Source: Ardenticatenaceae bacterium (GTDB lineage Bacteria > Chloroflexota > Anaerolineae > Promineifilales > Promineifilaceae). From it: 64,000 nucleotides of DNA. Of this stretch, positions 27,114 through 37,049 are shown one piece after another; positions within the stretch are counted from its first letter, which is position 1, and the number at the start of each line of letters is the position of its first letter. Under the pieces are notes generated by a model that saw only the letters and a program-made list of their open reading frames with translations, was not told where the DNA came from and made no database searches. The stretch is taken from positions 1-64,000 of the forward strand of contig JACKBS010000006.1 of NCBI GenBank assembly GCA_020634435.1, written 5' to 3'. Both the position numbers and the translations under genes were made by a program.

Positions 27114-28166
27114 TTGACGAGCCACCTGCTTGTTTTGTTGAGCCGTCTGTATAAGACCATACTGCGCACGTTTCCGGCTGGATTTCGGGATGAGTTTGGC
27201 GAGGAAATGGTTGAGCTGTTTGGGGAGCGTCTGGCCGAGGCCGAAAAGCAGGGAGCCTGGGCGCTAACCAGGCTGGGCAGCCAAGAGGTGTGTCACTGGC
27301 CGGTAGCGCTGCTGCGGCTCCATGTGTATCACTGGCAGAAAAAGCGCCAGCGCGTGGTTCGTTTTTTAGTGGATGTTTCCAGAAAGTCGTGGTTTGGCAT
27401 ACCGTCACAAGCAAATGACGGCCGTTTCTCATCCCATCAGCTATTGCTAGAAATCTTCCCCTTTCTCTTTACTGCCCTTCTCATTTGCCTTCTCACCTAC
27501 TGGCCCCCAGCCCAAACCTACGACCCCGCCGATATAGCCCTGCTGTGGGCAGGTGTAGGACCACTTTTAGGCCTGCTGCTTGGCCTGGCACAGAAGATGC
27601 CTCGCTGGGCGTATCCCTACAGCGGGTTACTCGTTGGCTACACCCTGTGGCTGGCCATTGGCCAGCGCTTGGTCTGGCTGTGGGTATTGCTTGTACTAAC
27701 GGTCCTATCCCTGATTATCCTGGCAGTTGTGGTCCATCGGCAGGGGCAACCGCTGCCCAAATTCTTTCAACAAATTGGGGTCAGTGCGACTTTGGACTGG
27801 ACCCGGCTCTCTTTTGGCTTGTTTGGCACTGCCCCACTGTTCATTCTGGCCGCATTTGACAATGCATTTCTCAACCAGCGCACAGCGTATCTGCCACTGG
27901 CTTTGTTGGTCATGGTGATGACAGCTGGCGTATACGGCCGTTGCCAGCGGCAAGATGAGCAGTTAGCAGTGCTGCTGGCTGGTACCACCTTGCTGTTCGT
28001 CCCCGCGCTGATGGATCACGTTTATTGGCAGAGTTGGGGCGGCAGCATTGTCTGGCTGCTGGCACTGTGGGCCTGGATGATCACCTTACTGCTACTGCCG
28101 CTGCTTACAGTGCCCACGCAGCTCATTACCCTGGAGCTGCTGACCGGTCGCCGCAGCAAGGAGTGA
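27114..28166 (+). CDS. PadR-linked multi-pass membrane protein
   Basis: 350 aa, TTG start with AGGAGGA 6 bases upstream. The first 80 residues form the cytoplasmic helical segment seen in PadR-linked membrane proteins (LSRLYKTILRTFPAGFRDEF, then GEEMVELFGERL). The remainder is about eight hydrophobic helices with no transporter motifs I can name. It is 7 bp from the next gene and clearly in one operon with padR. The function is unknown, possibly membrane stress or lipid-related like other PadR targets. Confidence 0.7.
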   Translation: MTSHLLVLLSRLYKTILRTFPAGFRDEFGEEMVELFGERLAEAEKQGAWALTRLGSQEVCHWPVALLRLHVYHWQKKRQRVVRFLVDVSRKSWFGIPSQANDGRFSSHQLLLEIFPFLFTALLICLLTYWPPAQTYDPADIALLWAGVGPLLGLLLGLAQKMPRWAYPYSGLLVGYTLWLAIGQRLVWLWVLLVLTVLSLIILAVVVHRQGQPLPKFFQQIGVSATLDWTRLSFGLFGTAPLFILAAFDNAFLNQRTAYLPLALLVMVMTAGVYGRCQRQDEQLAVLLAGTTLLFVPALMDHVYWQSWGGSIVWLLALWAWMITLLLLPLLTVPTQLITLELLTGRRSKE

Positions 28167-28173
28167 AAGACCA

Positions 28174-30720
28174 ATGACCCAGCTCAGCCAAATCGGCATT
28201 CTACCGGTCCTGCTCATAGCTTTGGGTGGTCTACTGGTCCTGCGCAGCGCAGAACCAGAAAAAGCCCAACAGCGGTTTTTGCGTTACCTGCTGCTGGTCG
28301 GCAGCATGTTGCTGCTGGCACTGCTCGTAAGTATCCAGATGACACCATTACAAGACAATCGCCCCTTCTGGCAGGTATCTACCGTGATGATGCCCGCCAT
28401 CATTGCGGTCCTGGCCTTGATTCTCTTACATGCCAGACAGATTAAAATCGGAGGCCGGGCGACCCAGCTGTGGGTGCTGCTGCTTTTGCTCGGGTTGGCC
28501 GGTTTGATTGCCTATTGGCGTTTCCCGCTGGATTTGGCTTACAGTATTTTGCCGGGCGTGGCAGTGCTGGTATTAGGTTGGCTGATAGGACGTCGTTTTC
28601 GCCGCACGGCCGTATTGCTGGCCATCTTGCTGTTCCTGGCGTTACTCGGCCTGAACCTCATGCAGACGATTCCTGCCAGCAACCTGCCGCCACTGCCCCA
28701 ATGGGCCCAGATTATCGTGGCTCCCGTCATTATTGGGGCACCCAGTTTGCTCGTTGTTACGGCCGCCGTTCTGATCACCAATGGGCTGCAATGTGAGGGG
28801 AGGAAACGGCCGTTTCTCCTCATCACGCTCGCCGTGGGGCTGTTGGGCTCCCTGGCCTATGCTACTTTTTGGTCTTCCGTCTGGGACCAGACTAGCGATG
28901 GGCTGGGCGGCCTCTTTCTCAGCTCTTCTTCTTCTGTCGTAGCGATGGGCGCGGGTATGGTAATGGCCATCAAGCTAACCGGTTGGCAGCGTGTGACCGG
29001 ACTGCTGTTTGCCATTGTGGCGCCATTATTACTCCTGCTCTCCTTTGAATGGGGTTGGCAGGTCTCTTACCATGACCTCACAGAATCGCGGGCAGAACGC
29101 ATCACCCAGGCATTGGCCAGTTATCATCAACGTGAAGGCGCTTATCCGCAAACGCTAGAGGCGCTGACGCCGCGTGATTTGCTCTACCTGCCCCAACCTG
29201 TGGAAATTCAAGGAGAAACCTGGTGTTATCAGGGCGGCACACATTTTTACCGGTTAGGTGCTTTTTACCGCGAATTTTTTTCCATGCCGGTGGAACTGCA
29301 AGTGTATGTCACTGAAGGCGAACCGGACAGCGAATGGACCTGCGCAGGACAGCTGGCGTCCATGAAGGAGCGTTACTACTCGCCCATGGAAGATCCGGCA
29401 GCGATGCAGCCAATCCCACCTACACCGCTGCCGCCAAATGATGTAGCCCAGGCGGGCGAAATGCTGGAGCCGCTGTTGGGCGAAAACAACATGGTTTGGG
29501 GCAGCTGGTCGCCGGACAGCGCTTATTTTTTGCTGGGACAGAGAGACGATACTGGTGGTGTAACGTTCTCTTTCCTCAATGGAAAAACCGGGGAACTCTG
29601 CACTATCCCTGGCACATACCCATTGCCCCCTTTTGCGGTTAATCTGCGCTCGCATCACGCCTGGCTGCCTGATGGCCAGCTGCTCTTACTGGATGGCGAG
29701 GGGTTCATATCCATTATGACGCCATGCTCGCCTAGTATCCGCAGCGTTATGCCGAAAACAAGCGAGACGATTATCGAGATGATGACCCAAGATGAGGGGG
29801 GAAACGGCCGTCTTCTGTTCAAAACCGCCAGTGAGTTTTGGATTTTTAACGGCCTGTCTTTGACCTGGCGCCTCATTCCCAACGTGACGCCTAATCCGTA
29901 CGAGGCTCATTGGGACAACGCCGCCTGGCAGCCAGATGGCAAGCTGTTGGCCATTTCCCGGTTAAACGGCCGTGATGCCCGCGACGGCAGTACCCTGTTT
30001 ATCATCAACGGGGACAGTGGGCAGGTCATTCACACCCTATCACTAGACGAGGCCAGCGACCAGAGTTCACCCCGGGTAGATTGGCTGCGCACCGAGGAAC
30101 TGCTGTTGGGCGGCAGTGGCGTACTGCGCATTCTTGACATTAGCACTGCTCCGCCACAGTCTACCGACGTGATTGCCGAGATTTTTGGCCTGGACCTGGA
30201 TTTTCCCGACGAGGTGTGGGGCAATGGTTGGGAGGTGGATTGGGAGAACGACAGCTACATTTTAACCCTGCAAGCGAATCATCCGCGTAACCAGGCGCTC
30301 TACCTTTACCGGTCGGCAACGGGCATGGTAGACGTTTATGATGAGATGGTCAATTTACTGCTGCTTTTCCCAGATGGGCAGGTGGAGCAATGGACGAAAC
30401 CGGAATTAGAATCGGCGCAGAAAGATATATTTGTCTTGATTGACGTGGTTTCAGGGGAGGTGCATTCGGCGCTAACCATTGGTGGCCACACGCCGCGCGA
30501 TTATCCCCGGTTGAGCCTGGCATATCTGGCCGAGTCGGACCAGCTGATTGTAGCCTCTTCCCAGGGAATTTCGCGACACGACCTGCCCACGGGAAGGGTG
30601 AGCGACCTTTGGACGCTGGCCGGAACGGGATTTGCACCGTTTTTGCGGCTCGCCCCGGATGGCTCCGCGGTGGTGGCGGTGCGGGATCAGGGCGGCATCT
30701 ATTGGCTGCCGCTGCGCTAG
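28174..30720 (+). CDS. Membrane protein with extracytoplasmic WD40/TolB-like propeller
   Basis: 848 aa. The N-terminal third is a set of eight or nine transmembrane helices (to about 305). A small soluble domain (about 310-415) has ITQALASYHQREGAYPQTLE, similar in pattern to pseudopilin-type C-terminal domains. From about 430 to the end is a propeller of WD40-like repeats (GSWSPDSAYFLLGQRDD; AWQPDGKLLAIS; LAPDGSAVVAVRDQ). Three ACGGCCGT copies fall inside, so the gene is at home in this genome. It probably senses or binds something outside the membrane. No enzyme motif seen. Confidence 0.7.
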   Translation: MTQLSQIGILPVLLIALGGLLVLRSAEPEKAQQRFLRYLLLVGSMLLLALLVSIQMTPLQDNRPFWQVSTVMMPAIIAVLALILLHARQIKIGGRATQLWVLLLLLGLAGLIAYWRFPLDLAYSILPGVAVLVLGWLIGRRFRRTAVLLAILLFLALLGLNLMQTIPASNLPPLPQWAQIIVAPVIIGAPSLLVVTAAVLITNGLQCEGRKRPFLLITLAVGLLGSLAYATFWSSVWDQTSDGLGGLFLSSSSSVVAMGAGMVMAIKLTGWQRVTGLLFAIVAPLLLLLSFEWGWQVSYHDLTESRAERITQALASYHQREGAYPQTLEALTPRDLLYLPQPVEIQGETWCYQGGTHFYRLGAFYREFFSMPVELQVYVTEGEPDSEWTCAGQLASMKERYYSPMEDPAAMQPIPPTPLPPNDVAQAGEMLEPLLGENNMVWGSWSPDSAYFLLGQRDDTGGVTFSFLNGKTGELCTIPGTYPLPPFAVNLRSHHAWLPDGQLLLLDGEGFISIMTPCSPSIRSVMPKTSETIIEMMTQDEGGNGRLLFKTASEFWIFNGLSLTWRLIPNVTPNPYEAHWDNAAWQPDGKLLAISRLNGRDARDGSTLFIINGDSGQVIHTLSLDEASDQSSPRVDWLRTEELLLGGSGVLRILDISTAPPQSTDVIAEIFGLDLDFPDEVWGNGWEVDWENDSYILTLQANHPRNQALYLYRSATGMVDVYDEMVNLLLLFPDGQVEQWTKPELESAQKDIFVLIDVVSGEVHSALTIGGHTPRDYPRLSLAYLAESDQLIVASSQGISRHDLPTGRVSDLWTLAGTGFAPFLRLAPDGSAVVAVRDQGGIYWLPLR

Positions 30721-30746
30721 TCGGCAGCAGCTCCGGGAGGCTCAAT

Positions 30747-31283
30747 ATGACATGGTTTAATCGATATACATGGGGTTGGCGAGCACTCATCTTGCTCCTG
30801 CTTATCATTACCTTTATGAGCCCCTGGGGGTATGATCGCATTCATGTGCCAGCACAATACGATTGCACGCCACCCTTTATCCGACTGGAGGGAGATTTCT
30901 GCGGAACGCCGCTCCCTGGCATCTGGACTCTTTTTGTCAGCTTTGGCATTATCTTCACAACGATTGCGGAAGCGGCGGATGTGACCTTTCCCTTGCTGCT
31001 GACGCGTATTCTCTACAGTCTCTTTGCCCTCTTAACGCCCCTGGCAATTCTCAGCTCATTATTTATATTGTTGTTTTCTAGAGGGCAATCCTGGCCTCAG
31101 ACTCGCCACCTAAAATTATTGGGGTTGTCTGTTGTAGGGGGAGTTGGCTTCTTGCTCTTGGTTGCCTTGCTGCAAGGGCCGGGTTTGTTTTATATATGGG
31201 GTGCCTGGGTGTATGCTCTTCTGGCGCTGGCTGCCTTTCTGGTGGAGACAGCAGTATGGCAAAGTAACACAAGGTTTGGGTAA
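30747..31283 (+). CDS. Hypothetical four-helix membrane protein
   Basis: 178 aa from ATG at 30747, which has GGGAGG 6 bases upstream; the longer in-frame extension upstream overlaps the previous gene and is unlikely. Hydrophobic segments lie at about 10-27, 60-80, 88-112, 122-145 and 150-170. A short outside loop carries two cysteines (YDCTPPFIRLEGDFCG). It is the last tightly packed member of the PadR-led run. No family recognised. Confidence 0.6.
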   Translation: MTWFNRYTWGWRALILLLLIITFMSPWGYDRIHVPAQYDCTPPFIRLEGDFCGTPLPGIWTLFVSFGIIFTTIAEAADVTFPLLLTRILYSLFALLTPLAILSSLFILLFSRGQSWPQTRHLKLLGLSVVGGVGFLLLVALLQGPGLFYIWGAWVYALLALAAFLVETAVWQSNTRFG

Positions 31284-31361
31284 AGTGTTGGCGGGAAACG
31301 GCCGTTAACCCCTGAAACAACTGTCGTCATGTTATCTGTTTCTGAAGAGAGGGCATAACGC

Positions 31362-32642
31362 ATGCAAGGTGTAGACACTATAACCACAACTCCAGTAGCA
31401 AATAAAGCCAATTCGTCCATTGTGTTCTGGCTCAGCCTCATTTTTGTCTTGTTGGTTTTTGGGGGAGGGGCTGGTTATCTTTGGTTGGTGTTAACTGATA
31501 GCACCGGCACATTTCACGCGGCCGCCGACGTGGCCGATCTGGATGGAGATGGTGATCTGGATGTGCTGTTGCACAACGTACGTCAGGAATCCGAATTTAC
31601 AGCATTTTCCGTAGCTACGTTGTGGTTTAATGAAGGCGAGGGGCGCTTTGTCGCCCGGCGTGTTGAACAGGATGCCTATGGCGGGGGATGGGCTTCGGCT
31701 GCCGGAGATGTGGATATGGATGGCGACAATGACATTGCGCTCTTTATGGGGTACGAGCTGCGCCTGTTGCTAAATCAAGACGGAAATCAAGAAGGACAAT
31801 CAGGTGAGTTTCGGTTTCATCAAAGCATCGCCGGGCCGGAGAGGAATGGCCAATATGGTAGCGTACTTCTGGGTGATCTGAACAACGACGGCTACCTGGA
31901 CGGCATTGTGGCGGGTTGCTGCGGCCGGTTATTCACCATAGATCCCACTAACTCCGCGCCGAATGTCTCCGGTGTCTGGTTGAACACCGGGCCCGATCAA
32001 GGCTTCGGTATGCAGATGACCACACTGGCCGATATGGAAGGGCTGGCTGTGCTAGACGCTGCGTTGGGTGATTTGGATGGGGATGGCGACCTGGACCTTT
32101 TTGCTGCAGTGACGGCTCCAAGTGAAGGTCAAAATAGAAACCCAGCCGACCGGGTGCTCCTTAATGATGGAGGCGGCAATTTCATAGATTCCACGCAGCG
32201 GTTGGGAGACATTGATAGTACGGCCGTTTCTCTAGGCGACCTGGATGGTGATGGGGATCTCGATGCCCTAGTGGGCAATCCATCTGGAGCGTTGGTTTGG
32301 ATCAACCAGGGTGGAGTGCAGGGTGGTCGGACCGGAACATTTGTCACGGCGCTGCCTAGGGTGGACAGTGGCCCAGTTCAAGCTCTCTTTCTCGCTGATT
32401 TTGATGGCGACGGCGATCTCGATGCGTTGTTGGGCGAACGCCGTTGGGCCACGATTTGGTGGAATGATGGGCTGGCGCAGTTTACTAAATCCCGCCAGCG
32501 TTTCTTTTACACCAAACGGCATGGTTTGGCTGTGGGCGATTTTAATGGGGACGGCCGTATAGATATTTTTGCCGCTGCTTATGACGACAAGTACCGGGTC
32601 TGGTTTAACCAGGGCAATGGAAGATTCAATTCTACCCCCTGA
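31362..32642 (+). CDS. FG-GAP/VCBS repeat protein, membrane-anchored
   Basis: 426 aa. One N-terminal helix (about 22-45, SIVFWLSLIFVLLVFGGGAG) anchors seven calcium-binding-like FG-GAP/VCBS units. Their cores read DVADLDGDGDLDVLL, GDVDMDGDNDIALF, GDLNNDGYLDGIV, GDLDGDGDLDLFA, GDLDGDGDLDALV, ADFDGDGDLDALL and GDFNGDGRIDIFA. They fold as an integrin-alpha-like propeller outside the cell and bind Ca2+ through the DxDGDG loops. It follows the PadR-led membrane genes after 78 bp and may be transcribed with them or separately. The ligand is unknown. Confidence 0.85.
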   Translation: MQGVDTITTTPVANKANSSIVFWLSLIFVLLVFGGGAGYLWLVLTDSTGTFHAAADVADLDGDGDLDVLLHNVRQESEFTAFSVATLWFNEGEGRFVARRVEQDAYGGGWASAAGDVDMDGDNDIALFMGYELRLLLNQDGNQEGQSGEFRFHQSIAGPERNGQYGSVLLGDLNNDGYLDGIVAGCCGRLFTIDPTNSAPNVSGVWLNTGPDQGFGMQMTTLADMEGLAVLDAALGDLDGDGDLDLFAAVTAPSEGQNRNPADRVLLNDGGGNFIDSTQRLGDIDSTAVSLGDLDGDGDLDALVGNPSGALVWINQGGVQGGRTGTFVTALPRVDSGPVQALFLADFDGDGDLDALLGERRWATIWWNDGLAQFTKSRQRFFYTKRHGLAVGDFNGDGRIDIFAAAYDDKYRVWFNQGNGRFNSTP

Positions 32643-33027
32643 TGAGCCTCTGCTGCTGTGTGTTACAGATACGTCACTGGTTGCTTTCGTTAAACGATTG
32701 ATTTTGTGCGGAGCTTGCTAACCCTTTGTTAGTCAACCCGCTCCTTGCCCCAATATCTTGCCGTTACTGTTCGTACCTCTTATTTCCAGGCATCTAACGG
32801 ATTTAGATGCCCTACACATTGCCTGCATCACACTGGAAAAAGCCACAAATTCGATAGAACCGTGTTAAATATTACCCCCCGTTTTTAAAAGCAGACTATT
32901 CTCACAATCTGGAGTATCATGGACCAGCCCGCCTCAATCCGTCGTTACGATGATGATGCTGGCGAAATGAGCCGGGCCCCGAGCCAGCATCGGAATTCTA
33001 AAGCAAGTTTGACCCATATAATTTCAA
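32643..33027. other. Intergenic region upstream of the SNF2 helicase gene
   Basis: 385 bp without a supported gene. It holds one clear hairpin (listed separately). Confidence 0.5.
32789..32811. terminator. Hairpin GGCATCTAA-cggat-TTAGATGCC
   Basis: Perfect 9-bp stem with a 5-base loop, 147 bp after the FG-GAP gene. No T-run follows, so it is a weak terminator candidate or a regulatory structure. Confidence 0.4.
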
Positions 33028-36000
33028 ATGCAAGTCCTTCACCTTCACTGGCTGACACCTACCCAACCGGGGCAAAACGGCCGGTTCTTCCTCTGGGCTG
33101 AAACGGCCGCAGCCAACCCACCCAGCCGAGACCGGCGTAAAAAATCAGCCCAACCGCATCCTTTTGCGGCCGACACCGCAGAACTGCGTGGGCTGCTGAA
33201 GGCAATCGGCTGGGCGGGTAACCTCCCGGTTGATGCGTTGTCCCTGTGGCTGCCAACCAACAGCTTTGGCCCAATACCTTCCCCAGATGTACAGCATAGT
33301 TGGGAAACGGATGAATCCATGCCAGAGCTGCTGCCATGGACAGTGGCCGGATTGTCCCTGGGACCGGTACACGCGCTGTCGTTAGCTGCTTACCTGCATC
33401 AGAATGACCTCCCACCATCGATTCGGCTGGGCGTAGACGGCCGTTTCTGGCAAACCACCTTTTCTTTCATTCTAGAACTACTGGCCAGGCAGCTTTTTCG
33501 CCCCACGCTGGTAGAGAGGCCCAGCAAAGACGGTACACAGTTTGAGGCCCGCTGGCAGCCCCTATTGGACGGCGAAGACGAGGCGCGCCGGGCAGCGCAG
33601 CTGGCCGCCGCCATGCCCGCCATCTGCCGGGCCGATGCTGAAAACCCCGACGAGACGCTGCCCTCTCGCGCCATCCTGGACAGCTTTTTGAACTACATGA
33701 CCGATACGGCCGTACGCCAATGGGCCACCCGCACGGAACTGTTTCTGCCCACCGGCAGAGAGCCTGCCGCGGCCTGGCTGCGCGCTTTGTTTGCGGCCGA
33801 CACCACTGTCCAGGCCAGCGCCGGGCAAATGAAACACTTTGCCAGCAGCTTCCACGCCTGGGAACGCGCCCTCACCGTGGCCGGGGACCGGCATTACCGC
33901 GTGGCGCTGCGGCTGGAAGCGCCCACTCAGCAGCAGGCCAAACAGATGAAAAAGGGCGAGGCGGCCTGGCAGCTGCATTACCTGCTGCAAGCCCGCGACG
34001 ACGCCAGCCTGCTCCTTCCCGCCAGCGAAGTGTGGCGCAGCAAAAGCAGCGTCCTGCAAGCGCTGGATCGCCAGTTCGACAAGCCGCAGGAGCGTTTGCT
34101 CACCGGTCTGGGTTATGCCGCGCGATTTTTCCCGCCGCTCCAGCGCAGCCTGCAGCAGCGCAGCCCCAGCGGCATGGCGCTCACCACCGACGAGGCGTAC
34201 ACCTTCCTGCGCCAATGCGCGCCGCAGCTGAAGCGGGCGGGTTTTGGCCTGCTGGTGCCGCCCTGGTGGAACAAACCGGGCACCCGCTTGGGCGTACGAC
34301 TCAAGCTGGGCAGCACATCCAAGCTCACCGGGCAGACCCCGGTCGCCAAAGGCCACATGGCGCTTGACAACCTGGTACGCTACCGCTGGCAGCTCTCCCT
34401 GGGCGAGACGGAACTCAGCCGGGAAGAGTTTGATGCCCTGGTGGCGCTCAAATCGCCGCTGGTGCAAATTCGCGGCCAGTGGGTCCAGCTCGATCCGGAG
34501 CAGATCGAGGCGGCCATTCGCTTCTGGCAAGAGCAGGATTGGGAGGGCGAGTTGTCGCTGTTTGAGGCGATGAAGGTGGGGCTGGCGGGCGATGAACAGC
34601 AGCACGATGGCCTCCAGATAGAGGGCGTGGAGCTGGACGGCTGGCTGCAAAGCTGGCTCGACCAGCTGCAAGGGGATGAGAAATTAGAGATGTTATCGCC
34701 GCCGGAGGGGTTAGAGGCGCAGTTACGGCCGTATCAACAATACGGTTACTCCTGGCTGCACTTTGCCCAGCGCTGGGGCATGGGCGTCATCCTGGCCGAC
34801 GATATGGGCCTGGGCAAAACCATCCAGACGCTCACCCTCATTCAGCAGCTCAAAGAAGAAAATGATGGGCTGCCCGGCCCGATTTTACTCGTCTGCCCCA
34901 CGTCGGTGGTGACCAACTGGGAGCTGGAACGGCAGAAGTTCACCCCCGGCCTGCGGGCGCTGGTGCATCAGGGGGCCGACCGGCTGCAAGATGAGGCGCT
35001 TATCGCCGCCGCGCGGGCGGTGGATGTGGTGCTTACAAGCTACGCTCTGGTACGACGCGATGGCGCGGCGTTTAAGCAAATCGACTGGTTTGCCGTCGCC
35101 CTGGACGAGGCGCAAAACATCAAAAACGCTAACACCAAGCAGGCGCAAACCATCCGTAAGCTGTCGGCCGATTTTCGCCTGGCGCTGACCGGCACCCCGG
35201 TGGAAAACCGGCTGTCGGAGTTGTGGTCGATCATGCAGTTCCTGAACCCCGGCTTTTTCGGCGGGCAGAAGCAGTTCCGCCAGGATTTCACGCTGCCTAT
35301 CGAAAAGTATGGCGATGAGGCGGCGGCCCAAAAGCTGCGGAAGTTGACACGGCCGTTTCTCCTGCGCCGCGTCAAAACCGACCCCACCGTCATACAGGAC
35401 TTGCCTGACAAGCAGGAGATGAAGGTGTTCTGCCACCTCAGCGAAGAGCAAGCCACCCTGTACGAAGCGGTGGTTCGGGATGCCCTGGCCGCCATCGACG
35501 AGCAGGAAGAGGAGGGCATCGCCCGCAAGGGGCTGGTGTTGAGCATGCTGATGCAGCTCAAGCAGGTGTGCAATCATCCGGCGCAATATTTGCACGAAAC
35601 GGCAGCGTACCAACCGGGGGAAGATAACGGCCGTTCCGGCAAGCTCCAGCGCCTCGATGCCTTGCTGGACGAGATTCTGGCCGAGGGCGACCGTTTACTC
35701 ATCTTTAGCCAGTTCACCGAAATGGCTGGCCTGCTGCAAAACTACATTCAGGAGCGATTTGGCGCACCCACCCTCTACCTGCACGGCGGTGTTCCGGCCA
35801 AAAAGCGGGCCAAACTGGTGGAACAGTTCCAGCGGGAAGACGGCCCGCCCATCTTTTTGCTCTCGCTCAAAGCGGGCGGCACCGGCCTGAACCTGACCCG
35901 CGCCAACCACGTCTTCCACTTCGACCGCTGGTGGAATCCGGCCGTGGAAGACCAGGCTACCGACCGCGCTTTCCGCATTGGCCAGACAAAAAACGTGCTG

Positions 36001-36162
36001 GTGCATAAATTTGTCTGCCTGGGCACGCTGGAGGAACGTATTGATGCCATGATTGAAGAAAAGAAGTCGCTGGCGCAGAGTATCATCGGCGGCGGCGAGA
36101 ACTGGCTCACGGAAATATCTACGGCCGATTTACGGTCTCTGGTGGCCTTGAGGAAAGAGTAA
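33028..36162 (+). CDS. SNF2-family DEAD/DEAH-box ATPase (RapA/HepA-like)
   Basis: 1044 aa. The N-terminal 550 residues form the region usually found before bacterial SNF2 motors. The motor has motif I DDMGLGKTIQTL (about 591-602), motif Ia LLVCPTSVVTNWELE, motif II LDEAQNIKN (about 692-700), motif III LTGTPVENRLSELWSIM, motif V LSLKAGGTGLNLT, and motif VI DQATDRAFRIGQ. These proteins move along double-stranded DNA and remodel protein-DNA complexes. The start MQVLHLHWL is the common family start. One base after its stop lies the SWIM-protein ATG, a pairing seen widely in bacteria. Rich in ACGGCCGT copies. Confidence 0.92.
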   Translation: MQVLHLHWLTPTQPGQNGRFFLWAETAAANPPSRDRRKKSAQPHPFAADTAELRGLLKAIGWAGNLPVDALSLWLPTNSFGPIPSPDVQHSWETDESMPELLPWTVAGLSLGPVHALSLAAYLHQNDLPPSIRLGVDGRFWQTTFSFILELLARQLFRPTLVERPSKDGTQFEARWQPLLDGEDEARRAAQLAAAMPAICRADAENPDETLPSRAILDSFLNYMTDTAVRQWATRTELFLPTGREPAAAWLRALFAADTTVQASAGQMKHFASSFHAWERALTVAGDRHYRVALRLEAPTQQQAKQMKKGEAAWQLHYLLQARDDASLLLPASEVWRSKSSVLQALDRQFDKPQERLLTGLGYAARFFPPLQRSLQQRSPSGMALTTDEAYTFLRQCAPQLKRAGFGLLVPPWWNKPGTRLGVRLKLGSTSKLTGQTPVAKGHMALDNLVRYRWQLSLGETELSREEFDALVALKSPLVQIRGQWVQLDPEQIEAAIRFWQEQDWEGELSLFEAMKVGLAGDEQQHDGLQIEGVELDGWLQSWLDQLQGDEKLEMLSPPEGLEAQLRPYQQYGYSWLHFAQRWGMGVILADDMGLGKTIQTLTLIQQLKEENDGLPGPILLVCPTSVVTNWELERQKFTPGLRALVHQGADRLQDEALIAAARAVDVVLTSYALVRRDGAAFKQIDWFAVALDEAQNIKNANTKQAQTIRKLSADFRLALTGTPVENRLSELWSIMQFLNPGFFGGQKQFRQDFTLPIEKYGDEAAAQKLRKLTRPFLLRRVKTDPTVIQDLPDKQEMKVFCHLSEEQATLYEAVVRDALAAIDEQEEEGIARKGLVLSMLMQLKQVCNHPAQYLHETAAYQPGEDNGRSGKLQRLDALLDEILAEGDRLLIFSQFTEMAGLLQNYIQERFGAPTLYLHGGVPAKKRAKLVEQFQREDGPPIFLLSLKAGGTGLNLTRANHVFHFDRWWNPAVEDQATDRAFRIGQTKNVLVHKFVCLGTLEERIDAMIEEKKSLAQSIIGGGENWLTEISTADLRSLVALRKE

Positions 36163-36163
36163 C

Positions 36164-37018
36164 ATGAGTTGGTATTACGATTTCAAACCGACAAAACCGA
36201 TAGAAACGGATAAAGGCATCAAGGCCAAGAGTAAGCAGGGCGATTTTGTCAAGAACTGGTGGGCGTCGCGCTGGCTGGCGGCGATGGAACGGGTGATAGA
36301 CCGCGGCCGTTTGCAGCGAGGGCGCAGCTATGCGCGAAAAGGGCAGGTGCTGTCGTTGCAAGAGAGCAAGGGGCAGATTAAGGCCAAGGTACAGGGATCA
36401 CAGCGCACGCCTTACAAAGTGACAATCTCGCTCACACCGCTTTCTGAGAAGGATTGGGAGAAGGTGATAGCAGCGCTGGCGGAACGGCCGTATTTTGTAG
36501 CACAGCTGCTGGCTGGGGAAATGCCCCAGGAAATCGAAGAAGCGTTCCAGGCGGCAAAGCTAGATTTGTTTCCCGGCAGACGAGAGTTGATCCAGGAGTG
36601 CAGCTGCCCCGACCCGGCTGGCGTATGCAAACATCTGGCGGCGGTGCACTATATCCTTGCAGAACGATTTGACGAAGACCCGTTTTTACTGTTTCGCCTG
36701 CGTGGCAAGGTACAGGAAGAGATTCTGGCTTCTTTGGGCAGCGGGTTGGCGGATACCGAGACGGCCGTTCTTTCTGAATACAATCCCGCATCCCCTTTGT
36801 CTGCATCGTTAAATAACTTCTGGCGAATTGGTTCAGAAATGGAAAGTTTTGCTGTGCACATTGCTCCGGCCGAAGAGCCGTATCCCCTGCTGGAGCGCTT
36901 AGGCGACCCCGACTTTTTCCCTAATGCCCGTCGCTGGCTGGTAAAGGCGTACGATTTGGTGGCGGAAACGGCCGTGCAACTAGCCTACCAAACAGAAGAA
37001 AATTTAGGCAATAAATAA
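36164..37018 (+). CDS. SWIM zinc-finger protein
   Basis: 284 aa, ATG one base after the SNF2 stop, so translation is coupled. The SWIM motif CxCxnCxH is complete: Cys146, Cys148, Cys155 and His157 in ECSCPDPAGVCKHL. The N-terminal part has WWASRWLAAMERVIDRGRLQ with RGRSYARKGQV, typical of the family. SWIM domains bind DNA or proteins and are the standard partner of this SNF2 subfamily, presumably forming one complex. Four ACGGCCGT-like sites fall in or near it. It converges with the DUF2637-like/HTH copy 2. Confidence 0.92.
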   Translation: MSWYYDFKPTKPIETDKGIKAKSKQGDFVKNWWASRWLAAMERVIDRGRLQRGRSYARKGQVLSLQESKGQIKAKVQGSQRTPYKVTISLTPLSEKDWEKVIAALAERPYFVAQLLAGEMPQEIEEAFQAAKLDLFPGRRELIQECSCPDPAGVCKHLAAVHYILAERFDEDPFLLFRLRGKVQEEILASLGSGLADTETAVLSEYNPASPLSASLNNFWRIGSEMESFAVHIAPAEEPYPLLERLGDPDFFPNARRWLVKAYDLVAETAVQLAYQTEENLGNK

Positions 37019-37049
37019 CCCTAAAAAAAGTTTAGTCGTTTTTTCGGGC

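Noticed and set aside
33562..34671. 369-residue minus-strand open frame
   Set aside because: Lies wholly inside the SNF2 helicase gene; rich in Gln, Arg and Gly with no domain, as expected of a GC-rich antisense frame.
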